From Zymomonas sp. (GTDB taxonomy: Bacteria; Pseudomonadota; Alphaproteobacteria; Sphingomonadales; Sphingomonadaceae): a stretch of DNA of 5,408 bases. The first letter of the stretch is position 1, and every line of letters begins with the position of its first letter. The position numbers and the translations under genes are program-made. The stretch covers positions 1 to 5,408 of the forward strand of contig JAIYAJ010000458.1 in assembly GCA_027489105.1 (NCBI GenBank), read 5' to 3'. A model generated the notes under the pieces. It saw only the letters and a list, made by a program, of their open reading frames with translations, did no database searches and was not told the DNA's origin. Positions 4,677 to 5,408 of this stretch are shown piece after piece.

Positions 4677-5408
4677 TCACAATGCGCCAAGCGCATCGTC
4701 GAGCACCGGCAGCAGCAGGTCGGCATGCTCCTGGGCGAACACCATCGGCGGGCGCATCTTGAGAATATTGTCGTGGCGCCCGATCCGACTGATCAGCACG
4801 CCATTGTCGCGCATGATGTTCATCACGCGCTTCGTCTCCGCCTTCGCAGGCGAGCGATCGGCATCGCCATGGACGAGTTCCAGCCCAAAGAAGAGCCCGC
4901 GTCCGCGCACATTGCCGACGATCGCATGTTTGTCGGCAAGCCTGTTGAGACCTTGCTGCACATAGGCCCCGACGGTCCGCGCATTGTCCAGGAGCTTCTC
5001 CTGTTCGAGGACATCGAGCACCGCCATGCCGGCGGCGGCGGAGACAGGATTGCCGCCGAAGGTATTGAAATAGGTCGCCGCCAGCCCGAAGCTGTCGACG
5101 AGATCCGTGGGCGCGACCAGACCGGCGATCGGATGGCCATTGCCCATCGGCTTGCCCATGGTGACGATGTCGGGGGTGACGCCGGTCAGCTGGTGGCCCC
5201 ACATCGTGCCGGTACGGCCGAAGCCCGCCTGGACCTCGTCGCAGATGAACAGGCCACCCGCCGCGCGGACGATCTCGACCGCCTTGGCAACATAGCCGGG
5301 CAGCGGTGCGGGCAGGCCTTCGTTCGCGAACAGGGTGTCGATCAGGAAGGCGGCGACCTGGATACCGTCGGCCTGTAGCGACTTTACCGCAGCGTCGACC
5401 TGCGCCGC
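4677..5408 (-). CDS. Class III PLP-dependent enzyme, phospho-lyase/aminotransferase type; 5' end outside window
   Basis: The C-terminal 243 residues of a fold-type I class III PLP enzyme (family length about 420-450) are present, and the frame is open to the window edge. Visible landmarks are GLFICDEVQAGFGRTG, whose Asp (codon 5238-5240) pairs with the PLP ring nitrogen; DIVTMGKPMGNGHP, whose Lys (codon 5151-5153) forms the Schiff base; YFNTFGGNPVSAAAGMAVL; VRGRGLFFGLELV; and GRHDNILKMRPPMVF near the C-terminus. The last motif and the GKPMGNGHP context resemble, from memory, the ethanolamine-phosphate and phosphohydroxylysine phospho-lyase branch and AGXT2 relatives more than GABA or ornithine aminotransferases. 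A kinase gene immediately downstream supports a phospho-lyase that eliminates phosphate and ammonia from a phosphorylated amino alcohol to give an aldehyde. A true transaminase (for example of beta-alanine or a diamine) remains possible; the substrate-defining N-terminal region is not visible. Confidence 0.85.
   Translation of the reverse strand, partial: AAQVDAAVKSLQADGIQVAAFLIDTLFANEGLPAPLPGYVAKAVEIVRAAGGLFICDEVQAGFGRTGTMWGHQLTGVTPDIVTMGKPMGNGHPIAGLVAPTDLVDSFGLAATYFNTFGGNPVSAAAGMAVLDVLEQEKLLDNARTVGAYVQQGLNRLADKHAIVGNVRGRGLFFGLELVHGDADRSPAKAETKRVMNIMRDNGVLISRIGRHDNILKMRPPMVFAQEHADLLLPVLDDALGAL

Noticed and set aside
3556..4965. Long plus-strand open frame of 469 codons opposite the kinase and PLP enzyme
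   Set aside because: It is antisense to two genes with complete catalytic motifs, its product is Arg/His/Gln-rich low-order sequence with no recognisable domain, and long antisense frames are expected in GC-rich DNA.
4663..5202. Upstream extension of the kinase frame to 5202, which would make a 527-residue protein
   Set aside because: The added 180 residues are the aminotransferase gene read out of frame, and GAGGGA before the ATG at 4662 marks the true start.
1..5408. tRNA, rRNA, CRISPR array, riboswitch or insertion sequence
   Set aside because: I found no direct repeat array, transposase, terminal inverted repeats or recognisable structured RNA on either strand.

Overview
The window is GC-rich throughout and uses strongly GC-biased codons. 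Overlapping operons, abundant Sec/Tat-exported redox proteins and a TonB-dependent receptor remnant suggest an alphaproteobacterium, perhaps a sphingomonad. That placement is inference only, because no rRNA or other marker gene is present.

Left part, plus strand (1-2518): the 3' half of a quinoprotein amine dehydrogenase operon. It holds the C-terminal end of the heavy chain (aauB), the MauE-type membrane protein, the MauD-type thioredoxin-like protein, the TTQ-bearing light chain (aauA), and a small exported monohaem cytochrome c. The order B-E-D-A-cytochrome, and two light-chain cysteines beyond the methylamine dehydrogenase set, point to an aromatic (aralkyl)amine dehydrogenase rather than a methylamine dehydrogenase. 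This periplasmic enzyme would convert amines such as phenylethylamine, tyramine or dopamine to aldehydes and ammonia. The electrons would pass to a small soluble carrier, plausibly the adjacent cytochrome.

Middle (2519-2978): a convergent junction with no intact gene. It contains the last ~100 codons of a decayed TonB-dependent receptor on the minus strand, lying in frame directly after the stop of the TetR gene.

Right part, minus strand (5408 down to 2979): a second tight operon. In transcription order it holds a class III PLP enzyme (5' end outside the window), an APH/choline-kinase-fold small-molecule kinase, and a TetR-family regulator. The PLP enzyme resembles the phospho-lyase branch (ethanolamine-phosphate and phosphohydroxylysine phospho-lyases). 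Kinase plus phospho-lyase is a known chemical logic for turning a hydroxy-amine into an aldehyde by phosphorylation followed by elimination of phosphate and ammonia.

Taken together, the two convergent operons could form an amine-catabolism island. One branch would oxidatively deaminate arylethylamines in the periplasm. The other could process hydroxylated amines in the cytoplasm by a kinase/lyase route, possibly to the same aldehydes. The substrate assignment is a hypothesis; the protein families are well supported.
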